Part shown: in pieces, positions 1 to 9,361 of the stretch
How positions within the stretch are numbered: the first letter of the stretch is position 1
Layout of the letters: the number at the start of each line of letters is the position of its first letter
Assembly: GCF_001662075.1 (NCBI RefSeq)
Contig: NZ_LYPL01000007.1
Span: 1 to 64,000 of the forward strand
Direction of reading: 5' to 3'
Source of the DNA: Rhizobium bangladeshense
GTDB taxonomy: Bacteria; Pseudomonadota; Alphaproteobacteria; Rhizobiales; Rhizobiaceae
DNA length: 64,000 nucleotides
Notes under the pieces: model-generated
Told to the model about the DNA's origin: nothing
Databases searched by the model: none
The model's input: the letters and a program-made list of their open reading frames with translations, nothing else
Program-made: the position numbers and the translations under genes

Positions 1-125
1 TCGGCCGTATGGCGCGTCGCGCGCGGAAAGTTGCCGCGGTGACGCTCGAGATCGGCAAAAACGCGGTAGCGGCCCTCGGCATGAAGCCCGTCCAGCTCGT
101 TTTTGAAAAATGCTTCGAAATCCAT
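1..125 (-). CDS. hemA: 5-aminolevulinate synthase, N-terminal fragment (cut by window edge)
   Basis: The minus-strand frame starting at ATG 123-125 reads MDFEAFFKNELDGLHAEG and then YRVFADLERHRGNFPRATRH, the conserved beginning of alphaproteobacterial 5-aminolevulinate synthase. This enzyme condenses glycine and succinyl-CoA with PLP, the first step of haem synthesis by the C4 route. Only about 41 of roughly 400 residues are inside the window; the catalytic lysine and PLP site lie outside. It is transcribed away from the lipoprotein gene at 452, so the stretch 126-451 should hold its promoter. The identification rests on the N-terminal match alone, which is distinctive in rhizobia. Confidence 0.85.
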   Translation of the reverse strand, partial: MDFEAFFKNELDGLHAEGRYRVFADLERHRGNFPRATRHTA

Positions 126-273
126 CATATGCTCCAGTATCACGCGGCCGTTCTTGCCGACCGGACGTCCGCGCGTCAATGCTTACCTTTTGCTTTACCA
201 TCAACTGCGGCAAAAGGCCCAGTTTTTTGAATGATTCCAGATAAAAATTCTGCGTAGCCGCGATCAATCAAAT

Positions 274-378
274 TCATGCCGCAACCACCCGTCGAAATTC
301 GCGAACCGTCTGAAGGGCGACGACGGTCATTATCGCAAAAAAATCGGCGCACCAGTGGACAACCCATTCTTCCGACAT
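274..378 (-). CDS. Possible 34-residue small protein upstream of hemA
   Basis: A short minus-strand frame starts with ATG at 376-378 and stops at 274. It encodes a peptide with a hydrophobic centre (WVVHWCADFFAIMTVVAL) and a basic tail (REFRRVVAA), the layout of a single-pass membrane microprotein. A weak purine-rich site (ACGGA) lies upstream. It lies in the 326-bp gap between hemA and the lipoprotein gene, which otherwise shows no recognised element. It could equally be a chance frame within the hemA leader; I recognise no homologue. Confidence 0.25.
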   Translation of the reverse strand: MSEEWVVHWCADFFAIMTVVALQTVREFRRVVAA

Positions 379-451
379 AGTTTTCCGTCTAGCCTGACTA
401 AAAATAAAAGGGACGGCCTTTGCCCCATGGGCAACAACCTCGGAGAGAAAG

Positions 452-709
452 ATGAAGAAAGCTGTCATACTCGCATTGATCGGCTTGTCGATTGCAAGCT
501 GCACGCCGACCCAGCAGGGTGCCGGTATCGGAGCTGCATCGGGCGCCGTCATTGGTGGTGCGGTCACCGGCAATGTCCGTGGCGCGGCGGTCGGCGCCGC
601 TATCGGCGGCGTGTCGGGCGCCCTGATCGGTAGCGTCGCCGAACAGCCCGGCCAGTGCTACTATCGCGACCGCTACGGCCGCCGCTACATCGACGCCTGC
701 CCCCGCTGA
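452..709 (+). CDS. Small glycine-zipper lipoprotein
   Basis: An 85-residue exported protein. The N-terminus has a lysine pair, a hydrophobic core and a lipobox-like LSIASC ending at Cys17, so it is probably lipidated at that cysteine. Residues 23-63 are a glycine zipper (GAGIGAASGAVIGGAV, repeated GAAxGAxIGG pattern) typical of small OmpA/Lpp-linked Gly-zipper lipoproteins of the outer membrane. The C-terminal tail QCYYRDRYGRRYIDAC carries two cysteines. A good ribosome site GGAGAGAAAG precedes the ATG, and an intrinsic terminator follows, so it is a one-gene unit. Such proteins are commonly annotated as glycine-zipper or YMGG-like; the precise role is unknown. Confidence 0.8.
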   Translation: MKKAVILALIGLSIASCTPTQQGAGIGAASGAVIGGAVTGNVRGAAVGAAIGGVSGALIGSVAEQPGQCYYRDRYGRRYIDACPR

Positions 710-736
710 GAGCGCTTATAAGAAGGCAAAAACAGG

Positions 737-767
737 AAATCCCGGACACACATCCGGGATTTTTTGT
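737..767 (+). terminator. Intrinsic terminator of the lipoprotein gene
   Basis: The inverted repeat AAATCCCGGA / TCCGGGATTT forms a 10-bp stem with a short loop, followed by a T run (762-766). It lies 28 bp after the stop codon at 709. Confidence 0.85.
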
Positions 768-877
768 GCTAAATTAGCGCGTTGGCAATTTAAAATGGTA
801 CACCCCGCGCGTTTTTGCCGCTAAGCTGTTCACGGCTGGGCAACGAAGCTTCATGTAGGCGTAACCAAAAGCAGCGG

Positions 878-2806
878 ATGCGGATTAGAGGGACAGGCCC
901 GAAAACAGGTACTGCGTATCGGCGAACAGGCACCATGATGGTGGTCGCGGCGGCAGCTGCGTTCTCACCGGTCCTGATCGGCGACGCTTATGCCTTCAAG
1001 CTTTTCGGCATTACTATCTTCGGCAAGGACGAGGACGAAGCTCAACAGGTGCCCGATCCGGTGCGCTATCAGGTCGAACTTAAGGCCGACACCGCCGATC
1101 CCGATCTCAAGGAAACGCTGGAGAACAGCTCCCGCCTCGTCAGCGACCAGAAACAGCCCGTCTCCGGCGATCTCGGCATCGTCGTCAAGGCGCGCGACGA
1201 CCGCGAGCGGCTGATTGCCGCCTTGTATGAAAAGGCCCGCTACGGCGGTGTGGTGACGATCACCATCGACGGCCAGAACATCGACGACCTGCCACCCAAT
1301 CCGACCTTCGACCGCTCCGGGCCGATCCCCGTCACCGTCGAGATAACCCCCGGCCCCGTCTTCAGGGTCAGGGAAGTGCAGTTCGGCGGCGACGCCGCAG
1401 ACCGCAATCCTGCCGATTACGACCTCGCCCCCGGCGCCGAGGCCGGTTCGCTCGCCATCATCAAGGCCGGCGACAGAATAGTCGAGCAGTTGAAAAGCGA
1501 AGGCCGCCCCTTCGCCAAATTGACCGAACGCAAGGTCGTCGCCGATCACAGAAGCGATACGGTCGACATCGTGCTTTCCGCCGAAGGCGGGCCTGTCGCC
1601 CCGATCGGCGATGTCGGCGTTACCGGCGAAAAAACCGTCCGGCCCGGTTTCATCCAGCGCTTTTCCCGGCTGAACAAAGGCGAAGCCTACTCGCCGGAAG
1701 CGCTGAAGAAGGCAGGCGAGCGCCTTCGCGCCCTCGGCGTCTTTTCGAGCGTCACCATTCACGAAGGCGATGCGCTGGCGCCGGATGGCACCTTGCCGAT
1801 GACGATCGAGGTTTCCGAAGGCAAGCGGCGCTATTTCGGCATCGGCGCGCAATATTCCACCACCGACGGCTTTGGCGTTCAGGGCTATTGGGGCCACCGC
1901 AACCTGTTCGGCGAAGCCGAGACGCTGAGGATCGAGGGCTCCGTCTCCCGGCTCGGCGAAACCACCGATGTCGGCAGCCTCGACTATTCCGCCGGCATCC
2001 TCTTCACCAAGCCGGGCGCCTTCTTTCCTGCCGCCACTCTAAAGGCCGGCATCGTCGCCAAGACCCAGAATCCGGACGCTTACAACGCGACGCTCGTCAC
2101 CGCCTCGCTCGGCCTGTCCTACGAATTGACCGATAAGGATACTGTGTCGGCGAGCGGCGAAGTCAGCTGGGAGCGCGACGACGACGCCTTCGGCACGAAC
2201 GACTATCTGACCTTCACCTTGCCGATCCAATATGATCGTGATGCACGCGACGATAAGTTCAACCCGACGGAGGGCTATCGTGCGACGGTTTCGGCAAAAC
2301 CGGGCTACGAGATCTTCAATGCTACGCCCTATGCGGCTTTCGAAGGCTCTATCTCCGGCTATCTGCCGTTCGGCGCCGAAGACCGCCTGGTTCTGGCGGG
2401 CAAGCTTGCCGGCGGCGTACTGATCGGCGGCGGCGGGATCGAGGATATTCCCGCCACGCAACGCTTCTTTGCCGGCGGCGGCGGTTCGGTGCGCGGATAC
2501 AGCTATCAGGAAATCTCGCCTTACAACGACAATGGCGACGCCACCGGCGGCCGCTCCTATGTCACAGCGTCGCTGGAGGCCCGCATCAAAATCACCGATA
2601 CGATCGGCGTCGTTCCCTTTGTCGATGTCGGCACCGTATCGGACCGCACCTTCCCTGGTTTTTCCGATATCCGCGCCGGCGCCGGCGCCGGGATACGATA
2701 TGCCACACCTTTCGGCCCGCTGCGGCTTGATTTTGCCGTGCCGCTGAACAAGTACGAAGATGGCACAGATTATGGAATTTACGCCGGCATCGGCCAGTCC
2801 TTCTAG
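878..2806 (+). CDS. tamA: Omp85-family outer membrane assembly factor TamA
   Basis: A protein of about 642 residues with an N-terminal signal-like segment ending near GDAYA, then POTRA-type domains (for example PVTVEITPGPVFRVREVQFGG) and a C-terminal 16-strand Omp85/BamA-type barrel (FFAGGGGSVRGYSYQEISP; VPFVDVGTVSD; ATPFGPLRLDFAVPLN; terminal aromatic GIGQSF). TamA is the outer-membrane half of the translocation and assembly module. The next gene encodes the TamB partner, which fixes the assignment to TamA rather than BamA. The open frame extends upstream to a TTG at 815, but ATG 878 (MRIRGTGPKTG) or the ATG pair at 932/935 are more likely starts; none has a strong ribosome site. Confidence 0.88.
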   Translation: MRIRGTGPKTGTAYRRTGTMMVVAAAAAFSPVLIGDAYAFKLFGITIFGKDEDEAQQVPDPVRYQVELKADTADPDLKETLENSSRLVSDQKQPVSGDLGIVVKARDDRERLIAALYEKARYGGVVTITIDGQNIDDLPPNPTFDRSGPIPVTVEITPGPVFRVREVQFGGDAADRNPADYDLAPGAEAGSLAIIKAGDRIVEQLKSEGRPFAKLTERKVVADHRSDTVDIVLSAEGGPVAPIGDVGVTGEKTVRPGFIQRFSRLNKGEAYSPEALKKAGERLRALGVFSSVTIHEGDALAPDGTLPMTIEVSEGKRRYFGIGAQYSTTDGFGVQGYWGHRNLFGEAETLRIEGSVSRLGETTDVGSLDYSAGILFTKPGAFFPAATLKAGIVAKTQNPDAYNATLVTASLGLSYELTDKDTVSASGEVSWERDDDAFGTNDYLTFTLPIQYDRDARDDKFNPTEGYRATVSAKPGYEIFNATPYAAFEGSISGYLPFGAEDRLVLAGKLAGGVLIGGGGIEDIPATQRFFAGGGGSVRGYSYQEISPYNDNGDATGGRSYVTASLEARIKITDTIGVVPFVDVGTVSDRTFPGFSDIRAGAGAGIRYATPFGPLRLDFAVPLNKYEDGTDYGIYAGIGQSF

Positions 2807-2860
2807 GATTGCCGGTTCCGCTGTCATATCTGATCTGTGAGCCGTCATGAAAACGGGGTA

Positions 2861-5800
2861 ATGTCCGCGCCGATGCAAACGCTGGCAAAAATCATCAACT
2901 GGATCATACGGCTCACCGGCTATGTCGTGGGCGCCAGCTTGATTCTCGCTGTCGCAGCGCTTGCGATCTTCGGCTTCACCTCCTTTGGCGCCCGTATCGT
3001 CACCGAAAAAATTGCCTCCACGCTTTCCAATCGCGACATGACAATCGAGGTGCGCGAACCGGAAGGTCTGTTGACCGGCGGGCTTCGCGCCGCGGAGATC
3101 TCCATCTCCGACACGAGGGGCGTCTTTGCTGAAATCCACGGCTTGGCCATTGACTGGAATCCGCTGGCGCTGCTGACCGGAACCTTCCACGCCAAACGCT
3201 TCGAGATCGAAGCAATCGACGTACTGCGCAAGCCGGTGCGCACCCTGCCCTCCCGGCCCGCTGCTGAAAATTCCGGCGGCTTGTCTCTGCCGATCAAGAT
3301 CGACGTCGACCAGGTTGCGCTGCCCAATATCAAGCTTGCCGAACCCTTTGCCGGGCGCGCCTTTGCGCTCGCCGCCGAAGGCAGCCTCTCGGCAGACGGC
3401 GACGGCGGGGAAGCCACCGTCAACGTCAGCCGCCACGCGGTCCCGGATGCGCGACTTACCGCCGATATCGCTTATGCGCCGGCCGAAAACAGGCTGCGTC
3501 TGAAGGCCCAGCTTGCCGAGCCGAAGGGCGGGCTGCTGGCAGGCTTCCTCGGCCTGCCGGATAGTCCTGCCGTTAACATCGACCTCGACGGCCAAGGACC
3601 GATATCCGACTGGAGAGGCAAATTGCAGGCCGCGCTCGACGGACAGCAGCGGGCCGCAATCGAAGGCCGGCATGCGATCGCCGCCGACGGACTGCACCAT
3701 CTCGACCTCAAGGGCGGCGGTGACCTGAGCTCGCTCCTGCCGGCAGCATTCCGGCCGCTGTTCGCCGGCCAAACCAATATCGACCTTGCCTCAACCTTCG
3801 ACGACCGGGGCAAGATCGATATTCAGACCGGCAATATCGCCACCGGCAGCGTCGTCATCGCCGCATCAGGCACGCTTGATCCGGCCGGCAACAACAGCCT
3901 CAACGCCAACCTGCTCGGCACGTCCGGGCCTGTCGATTTCCGCTGGCCGCTCGCCGAAGGCGAAGCGCGCTTCCTGATATCCGGCCTCAACCTGACGCTG
4001 ACCGGCGACGCGCAGGCGGCGCGACTGAGCGTCAGCGGCTCGCTCGACAGCGCAACCCTGCCGCAGGCCGATATCGGCAACGTCAAACTGACGGCAAAGA
4101 GCGACGCCTTCAATCTTGCCGCCCGCGCCGGCAGCGTCCAGCTGCGCCTCGTCGCCGGCGACGCGACCTTTGCCGAGCCGAACCTCAACCGTGCGGTCAA
4201 AGGCCCGGTCACGCTCGCCGCGCCGCTGCAGATCACGGCCGGCAGCATTGGTTTCAATGGCACCACCGTCGAAAGCGCCAATATCAACGGCAGCCTCAAC
4301 GGCTCCTATCGGCTGACGGACCGCGCTCTGACCGGCAATATCAAGCTGGTCGTCGAACCGGCGGCTCTCCCGGCCGCGGCGACAAGCAGGTTCGACGGGC
4401 CAATCTCGCTCGAAAGCCAGGTGGCGGGCACGATCCCGTCGAAATTCGCGCTGTCCAACCTCGTCGTCAAATCCGGAACGCTCGAGGCCGCCGGCAACGT
4501 CGCGCTCGACGGCTCGAGCTTGAACGCCGATCTCTCGGGCCGGCTGCCCGATGTCGGTAAGCTGATGGCGGGCGCGAGCGGCGGAGCCGCTTACGCGTTG
4601 CGGGTCGGGGGCGAACTGCCGGCCCTCTCCGTGACAGCCAATATCAAGGCTGCCAGCCTGCAGATGGCCGATCGCATGCTCGCCAACCTCAATATCGACC
4701 TCACGGGCGTCGCCGATCCGAAGGCGCCGCAGGGTAAGATTGCCGCAACCGGCACGATCGACGGCCAGCCGATCGGCGTCAACGGCGATATCCTCTCCGA
4801 GGACGGCAGGATGAGCATTCCGGCGCTGACCGCCGACATCGGCGGCAACCGGCTGACCGGCAATCTGGAATTTTCGCCCTCCCTGACGCCTTCGGGCGCC
4901 TTGACCTTCGATTTTCCCAATATCGGCCTGCTCGCCGCCCTCGGCGGACAGAAAGCCGAAGGCGATCTCAAGGGATCGCTCGGCGTCACCAGCGACGGCG
5001 GCAGGATTGCGCTGAAACTGCAGGCGACCGGCGATTCGCTCCGCCGCGATACACTCGCCGTCCTCAAACCCGAGATCGACGTCACGGTGAGCGATCTCAG
5101 CGCCTTTGCGGCCAACGGCACGGTCCGGGCAGAGGAGGTGAATGCCGGCGCGAACAGGCTGGCCGGGCTTTCGCTCGCTTTCACCAAGCAGCAGAATCAG
5201 ACCGCCTTCGATCTCACTGCTGCCTATGATGGCAATCCGGTGCTGGCGGCCGGCAATATCCAGACGACAGACGGCACAGTCGACGTAAACCTCGATCGTT
5301 TCTCGGCAAGCCCGCGCAATATCCCGATCGAGCTTGCCGCAGCGACGCAGGTCAAAATCGCCGGCGGCGCCGCCAGTCTGGACGGACTGACGCTGAAAAC
5401 AGGCACCGGCTCGGTGAGCGTTACCGGTTCGGCCGGCGAGACGCTGAAGCTCGACGCCGTCATTAAGGAGCTGCCGGCAGCGCTCGCCAACGGTTTCGTG
5501 CCCAAGCTTTCGGCTGGCGGCACGATCTCCGGAACGATCGCCGTGACGGGAACGCCGGCCGCGCCCATCGCCGACTTCAAACTTGACTGGAAGGATGCGA
5601 CGACGGGCCAGATCAAGGGGGCCGGGCTGGCGCCGCTTGCCATCACCGCCGGCGGCAAATTTGCCGACAAGAAGCTCGATTTCGACACGACGATCGGCAG
5701 CGCCGACGGCCTCTCGCTCAAGGCGGCCGGCGATGTCGGCCTCGCCGACCCGACGGCGCCGTTGCTCGATATCTACGCCGATATCCTCAACCTGCCCGCC

Positions 5801-8800
5801 CGTGTCGCCAATGGTTTTGTTCCCGATCTCGCCGCCGAAGGCGCGATCACGGGAAAGGTGAGCGCCGCTGGCTCCCTCAAGGCTCCGACCGCCAATTTCG
5901 ATCTCGCCTGGAAGAGTGCCGCGACGAGCCACACCAGGCGCGCCGGCCTTACGGGGCTTGATGTGACCGCGTCCGGCAAATTCGCCAACAACACGCTCGA
6001 TTTCGATGCCGCGGTCAGCGGCGCCGACAGCCTGTCACTCAAGGCAAACGGCAATGTCGGCATGACAGGGACGACGATCGGCGGCGTCAAGATCGACGCA
6101 ACACTGGCCAATATCCCCGCCGCTGTTGCAAACGGTTTCGTCCCCGATCTCGCAGCGGCAGGCCTTGTCTCCGGGACGGTCTCGGCGAGCGGGTCCCCTG
6201 CCGCCCCGACCGCCAATTTCGATCTCCATTGGCAAAATGCCGTCACAAGCCACACGAAACGCGCCGGCCTTGCCGGTCTCGGCGTGACGGCATCCGGTAA
6301 ATTCGCCGACAATAGGCTCGATTTCGACGCCGCGGTCGATGGCGTCGACGGGTTCTCTCTCAAGGCAAACGGCGATGTCGCCATCACCGGCAAGACGGTC
6401 GGTGCCGCCAAGGTCGATGCGACGCTGGCAAATATCCCGGCAAGCATTGCAAACGGCTTCGTTGCCGATCTTGCTGCCGAAGGCTCGGTCTCGGGAAAAA
6501 TCTCGGCGGCAGGCTCACTTTCCGCGCCGACCGCCAATTTTGATCTCAACTGGAAAGACGCTGCAACGAACCACACCAGGCGTGCCGGGCTTACCGTTCT
6601 TGGCATTACCGCATCGGGAAAATTTGCCGAGAACAAGCTGGATTTCAACGCAGCAGCCCTCGGCGATCAAGGCCTCTCACTGAAGGCCGTTGGCAATGTC
6701 GCCCTCGCCGGCACGGCGATCGACAGCGCAAAGCTCGATGCCGAGATCGCCAAGGTCCCCGCCGCTCTCGCCAACGCCTTCGTTCCCGGCCTGGCGGCCG
6801 GCGGCACGATATCCGGCACCATCTCTGCGGCCGGCACACCCGCCGCACCGAAGGCCGATTTCAAGCTCGACTGGACGGATGCCGCAACCAGCCACACCAG
6901 AACCGCCCAACTTTCCGGCCTTACGCTTGCCGCTTCGGGCCACCTCGCTGACAATAAGCTTGATTTCAACGCCAATCTCAGCGGCAAGGACGGCCTCTCG
7001 CTGAAAGCTGCGGGCAATGTCGCGATATCGGGCGCCTCGGTCCGCAACCTTGACGTCAAGGCCGATCTCGCCAATCTGCCCGCGGGCCTTGCCAACGGCT
7101 TCGTTCCCGGCCTTGCGGCGGAGGGCACGGTGTCGGGAACGGCATCTGCCTCAGGCGCGCTTCCCAAGCCCGCTGTCGACTTCAAGCTCGACTGGAAAAA
7201 CGCCGCCACCGCCCAGACCAGGAGCAGCGGTCTTTCCGATCTCAGCGCCGCGGCATCCGGCAAATTCGCCAATGACAGGGTCGATTTCGATGCCAATCTC
7301 GCCGGCAAGGACGGCGTGCTTGCCAAGGCGACCGGCGGCGTCACGATTGCCGGAACGGCCATCCGCGACCTTTCGGTCAATGCCGATATTCCCGCCTTGC
7401 CGGCAAATATCGCCAATGCCTTTGTTCCCGGTCTCGGGGCCGAAGGCACGCTTTCGGCCAGCGCCGTCACATCGGGAACGCCGGCCAATCCGGTCGTCGA
7501 TTTCAAGCTTGGCTGGAAGGATGCGGCGACCAGCCACACCAAGGCGGCCGGCCTTTCCCGTCTTGCGCTGGCGGCAACAGGAAAATATGCCGAAGACAGG
7601 CTCGATTTTGATGCGGATCTCCGCGGCGGCGGCGGCATTGCGCTGAAAGCCGCCGGTCATCTTTCCATTGCAGGCACCTCGATCCGATCGATCGACGTCA
7701 CGGCGAACGCCGCCAATGTTCCGGCTGCCCTCGCCAACGGCTTTGTTCCGGGTATCGGCGCCGACGGTACGATCTCGGCGACCGCCAAGGCGGCCGGCAC
7801 GCTGTCCGCGCCCGCAGTCGATTTCAAGGTCGATTGGAAGAACGCTGCGACGAGCCAGACCAAAGGCGCCGGTCTTTCGCCGCTCAGCATCGGGGCATCG
7901 GGCAAGCTGGCCGACAACAGGCTGACCGTCGACACCAGTCTTGCCGGTGACGCCGGCATGTCGCTGAAGGGCGGCGGCAGTGTCGTGATATCAGGCAATC
8001 GGGCTCTCGACCTGCGCTTCAACGGCAACGTTCCGTTCGCGGTGCTCGGCACCCCGCTTGCGCAGCAGGGCCTGGTCGCCGACGGGGTCGCAACCGTCAA
8101 TCTTACGATCGGCGGAACGGCCGCAGCACCTGTCATCAACGGCACGGTCTCGACCAATGGCGCCAAGCTCGTCGACGTCAGACGCAACCTTGCCGTCAAC
8201 AATCTCGCAGCCACCGTGACCTTCAATGGCACCCAGGCCGTGATATCGCGTCTCAGCGGCAATCTTGGCGGCGGCGGCACGATTTCGGCGAGCGGCACCA
8301 TCGGTATCCAGCCGGCCGGCGGCTTTCCCGCCGACATTTCGATCAAGCTCGACAAGGCAGTCTATGTCGACGGAACCCTCGTCGTCTCGACCGTCAACGG
8401 GACAGTGGGCCTGCGCGGGCCGATCATGACCGCGACGCTGAGCGGCAGGCTGCGGCTGGACAAGACCTCGATCACCGTCCCGCAAAAATTGCCGACCTCG
8501 CTCAGCGAAATCGACATACGGCATAAGAACGCGCCGCGGGCGGTGCGTGCGCAGCTCAGGGATGGCGGCGAGCGGAAAACCGGCGAGAAATCCTCCGTGA
8601 TCACCCTCGATCTCGAAATCGACGCGCCCTCGCAAATCTTCGTGCGTGGCCGCGGCATCGATGCCGAGCTCGGAGGCCGCGTGACGATCCGCGGAACGGC
8701 GGCAGTGCCCGTGGTCACCGGTGGGTTCACCATGCGCCGCGGCCGATTGACCATTCTCAACCGCCGTCTGAATTTCTCCGACAAGAGCAGGATCACCTTT

Positions 8801-9295
8801 GCCGGCGATCTAACGCCGGCGCTCGATATGGAAGCCACCTCCACCTCCGGCACGACGACCCTGACGGTTGATGTGGCCGGCCTTGCCACCGATCCTTCGA
8901 TCACCTTTTCCTCCTCGCCGCAGCTGCCGCAAGACGAGGTGCTGGCGCAGCTGATCTTCGGCCAGTCGATGTCGAAGCTATCGCCGGTGCAGATCGCCCA
9001 GCTCGCCGATGCCGTCAGCCAGCTGGCCGGCAACCGCTCCACCTCGCTTTTCGAAGGCCTGCGCAACCAGCTCGGCGTCGACGATTTCGACATCAGCACC
9101 GACGAGAAGGGCCAGACGAGCGTCAGCGTCGGCCGCTACCTCAATGACCGCACCTATTTCGAACTGCAGCAGGGCGGTGCGGCCGGTGCCAAGGCGATCA
9201 TCAATCTCGATGTCGGCCGCGGCGTCAAACTGCGCGGCGCCGCCGGCGGCAACGGCGCGGGCGAAGCGGGCATCGTTTATGAGCGGGAATATTGA
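2861..9295 (+). CDS. tamB: TamB translocation/assembly inner-membrane protein with a large internal repeat array
   Basis: A giant protein of about 2,144 residues. One N-terminal membrane anchor (VVGASLILAVAALAIFGF) is followed by a very long beta-rich periplasmic region and the conserved C-terminal DUF490/TamB domain (MRRGRLTILNRRLNFSDKS; DDFDISTDEKGQTSVSVGRY; final VYEREY). TamB bridges inner and outer membrane and works with TamA; family members are proposed to move lipids or outer-membrane proteins along a hydrophobic groove. It is much longer than E. coli TamB (about 1,260 residues). Part of the extra length is eight tandem copies of a 107-residue unit at residues about 871-1723. GTG 2837 would add eight residues; ATG 2861 with GGGG just upstream is preferred. 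It lies 54 bp after tamA, probably in the same operon. Confidence 0.88.
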   Translation: MSAPMQTLAKIINWIIRLTGYVVGASLILAVAALAIFGFTSFGARIVTEKIASTLSNRDMTIEVREPEGLLTGGLRAAEISISDTRGVFAEIHGLAIDWNPLALLTGTFHAKRFEIEAIDVLRKPVRTLPSRPAAENSGGLSLPIKIDVDQVALPNIKLAEPFAGRAFALAAEGSLSADGDGGEATVNVSRHAVPDARLTADIAYAPAENRLRLKAQLAEPKGGLLAGFLGLPDSPAVNIDLDGQGPISDWRGKLQAALDGQQRAAIEGRHAIAADGLHHLDLKGGGDLSSLLPAAFRPLFAGQTNIDLASTFDDRGKIDIQTGNIATGSVVIAASGTLDPAGNNSLNANLLGTSGPVDFRWPLAEGEARFLISGLNLTLTGDAQAARLSVSGSLDSATLPQADIGNVKLTAKSDAFNLAARAGSVQLRLVAGDATFAEPNLNRAVKGPVTLAAPLQITAGSIGFNGTTVESANINGSLNGSYRLTDRALTGNIKLVVEPAALPAAATSRFDGPISLESQVAGTIPSKFALSNLVVKSGTLEAAGNVALDGSSLNADLSGRLPDVGKLMAGASGGAAYALRVGGELPALSVTANIKAASLQMADRMLANLNIDLTGVADPKAPQGKIAATGTIDGQPIGVNGDILSEDGRMSIPALTADIGGNRLTGNLEFSPSLTPSGALTFDFPNIGLLAALGGQKAEGDLKGSLGVTSDGGRIALKLQATGDSLRRDTLAVLKPEIDVTVSDLSAFAANGTVRAEEVNAGANRLAGLSLAFTKQQNQTAFDLTAAYDGNPVLAAGNIQTTDGTVDVNLDRFSASPRNIPIELAAATQVKIAGGAASLDGLTLKTGTGSVSVTGSAGETLKLDAVIKELPAALANGFVPKLSAGGTISGTIAVTGTPAAPIADFKLDWKDATTGQIKGAGLAPLAITAGGKFADKKLDFDTTIGSADGLSLKAAGDVGLADPTAPLLDIYADILNLPARVANGFVPDLAAEGAITGKVSAAGSLKAPTANFDLAWKSAATSHTRRAGLTGLDVTASGKFANNTLDFDAAVSGADSLSLKANGNVGMTGTTIGGVKIDATLANIPAAVANGFVPDLAAAGLVSGTVSASGSPAAPTANFDLHWQNAVTSHTKRAGLAGLGVTASGKFADNRLDFDAAVDGVDGFSLKANGDVAITGKTVGAAKVDATLANIPASIANGFVADLAAEGSVSGKISAAGSLSAPTANFDLNWKDAATNHTRRAGLTVLGITASGKFAENKLDFNAAALGDQGLSLKAVGNVALAGTAIDSAKLDAEIAKVPAALANAFVPGLAAGGTISGTISAAGTPAAPKADFKLDWTDAATSHTRTAQLSGLTLAASGHLADNKLDFNANLSGKDGLSLKAAGNVAISGASVRNLDVKADLANLPAGLANGFVPGLAAEGTVSGTASASGALPKPAVDFKLDWKNAATAQTRSSGLSDLSAAASGKFANDRVDFDANLAGKDGVLAKATGGVTIAGTAIRDLSVNADIPALPANIANAFVPGLGAEGTLSASAVTSGTPANPVVDFKLGWKDAATSHTKAAGLSRLALAATGKYAEDRLDFDADLRGGGGIALKAAGHLSIAGTSIRSIDVTANAANVPAALANGFVPGIGADGTISATAKAAGTLSAPAVDFKVDWKNAATSQTKGAGLSPLSIGASGKLADNRLTVDTSLAGDAGMSLKGGGSVVISGNRALDLRFNGNVPFAVLGTPLAQQGLVADGVATVNLTIGGTAAAPVINGTVSTNGAKLVDVRRNLAVNNLAATVTFNGTQAVISRLSGNLGGGGTISASGTIGIQPAGGFPADISIKLDKAVYVDGTLVVSTVNGTVGLRGPIMTATLSGRLRLDKTSITVPQKLPTSLSEIDIRHKNAPRAVRAQLRDGGERKTGEKSSVITLDLEIDAPSQIFVRGRGIDAELGGRVTIRGTAAVPVVTGGFTMRRGRLTILNRRLNFSDKSRITFAGDLTPALDMEATSTSGTTTLTVDVAGLATDPSITFSSSPQLPQDEVLAQLIFGQSMSKLSPVQIAQLADAVSQLAGNRSTSLFEGLRNQLGVDDFDISTDEKGQTSVSVGRYLNDRTYFELQQGGAAGAKAIINLDVGRGVKLRGAAGGNGAGEAGIVYEREY
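5471..8029 (+). repeat. Eight tandem in-frame 321-bp repeats inside tamB
   Basis: Units begin at 5471, 5792, 6113, 6434, 6755, 7076, 7397 and 7718. The first seven are each exactly 321 bp (107 codons), and the eighth is 312 bp before the pattern dissolves. Each opens with a (L/I/V)PAxxANGFVP-like motif. It continues with a GxISGxxxAxG segment, a (F/V)xLxWKxAxTSxTxxAGL block and an ASGKxAxxxLDFDA block, and closes with LSLKAxGxVxxxG. Copies have diverged at many positions, so the array is not recent, yet no unit boundary has gained or lost a codon except the last. Confidence 0.95.
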
Positions 9296-9316
9296 GGCGG
9301 CTTACCTTTGTTTTGC

Positions 9317-9360
9317 GCGATCCCGGACGGAAAACCGCTTCGCACTTTTCCTGGGATTGC
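9317..9360. repeat. Palindromic intergenic repeat between convergent genes
   Basis: GCGATCC (9317) pairs with GGATTGC (ends 9360), and GGAAAA (9329) pairs with TTTTCC (9346). The core GGAAAACCGCTTCGCACTTTTC resembles that of the palindrome at 26220-26274. It fills the gap between the stops of tamB and the Lrp gene and could end transcription from both sides. From memory, elements of this sequence are frequent in Rhizobium genomes. Confidence 0.7.
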
Positions 9361-9361
9361 T

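Noticed and set aside
3866..5932. Long open frame (688 codons) on the minus strand opposite tamB
   Set aside because: It mirrors tamB through high third-position GC, its product is low-complexity and has no recognisable domain, and TamB is clearly real.
5471..8029. 321-bp tandem repeats considered as a CRISPR or satellite array
   Set aside because: Units are contiguous without spacers, coding and in frame within tamB.
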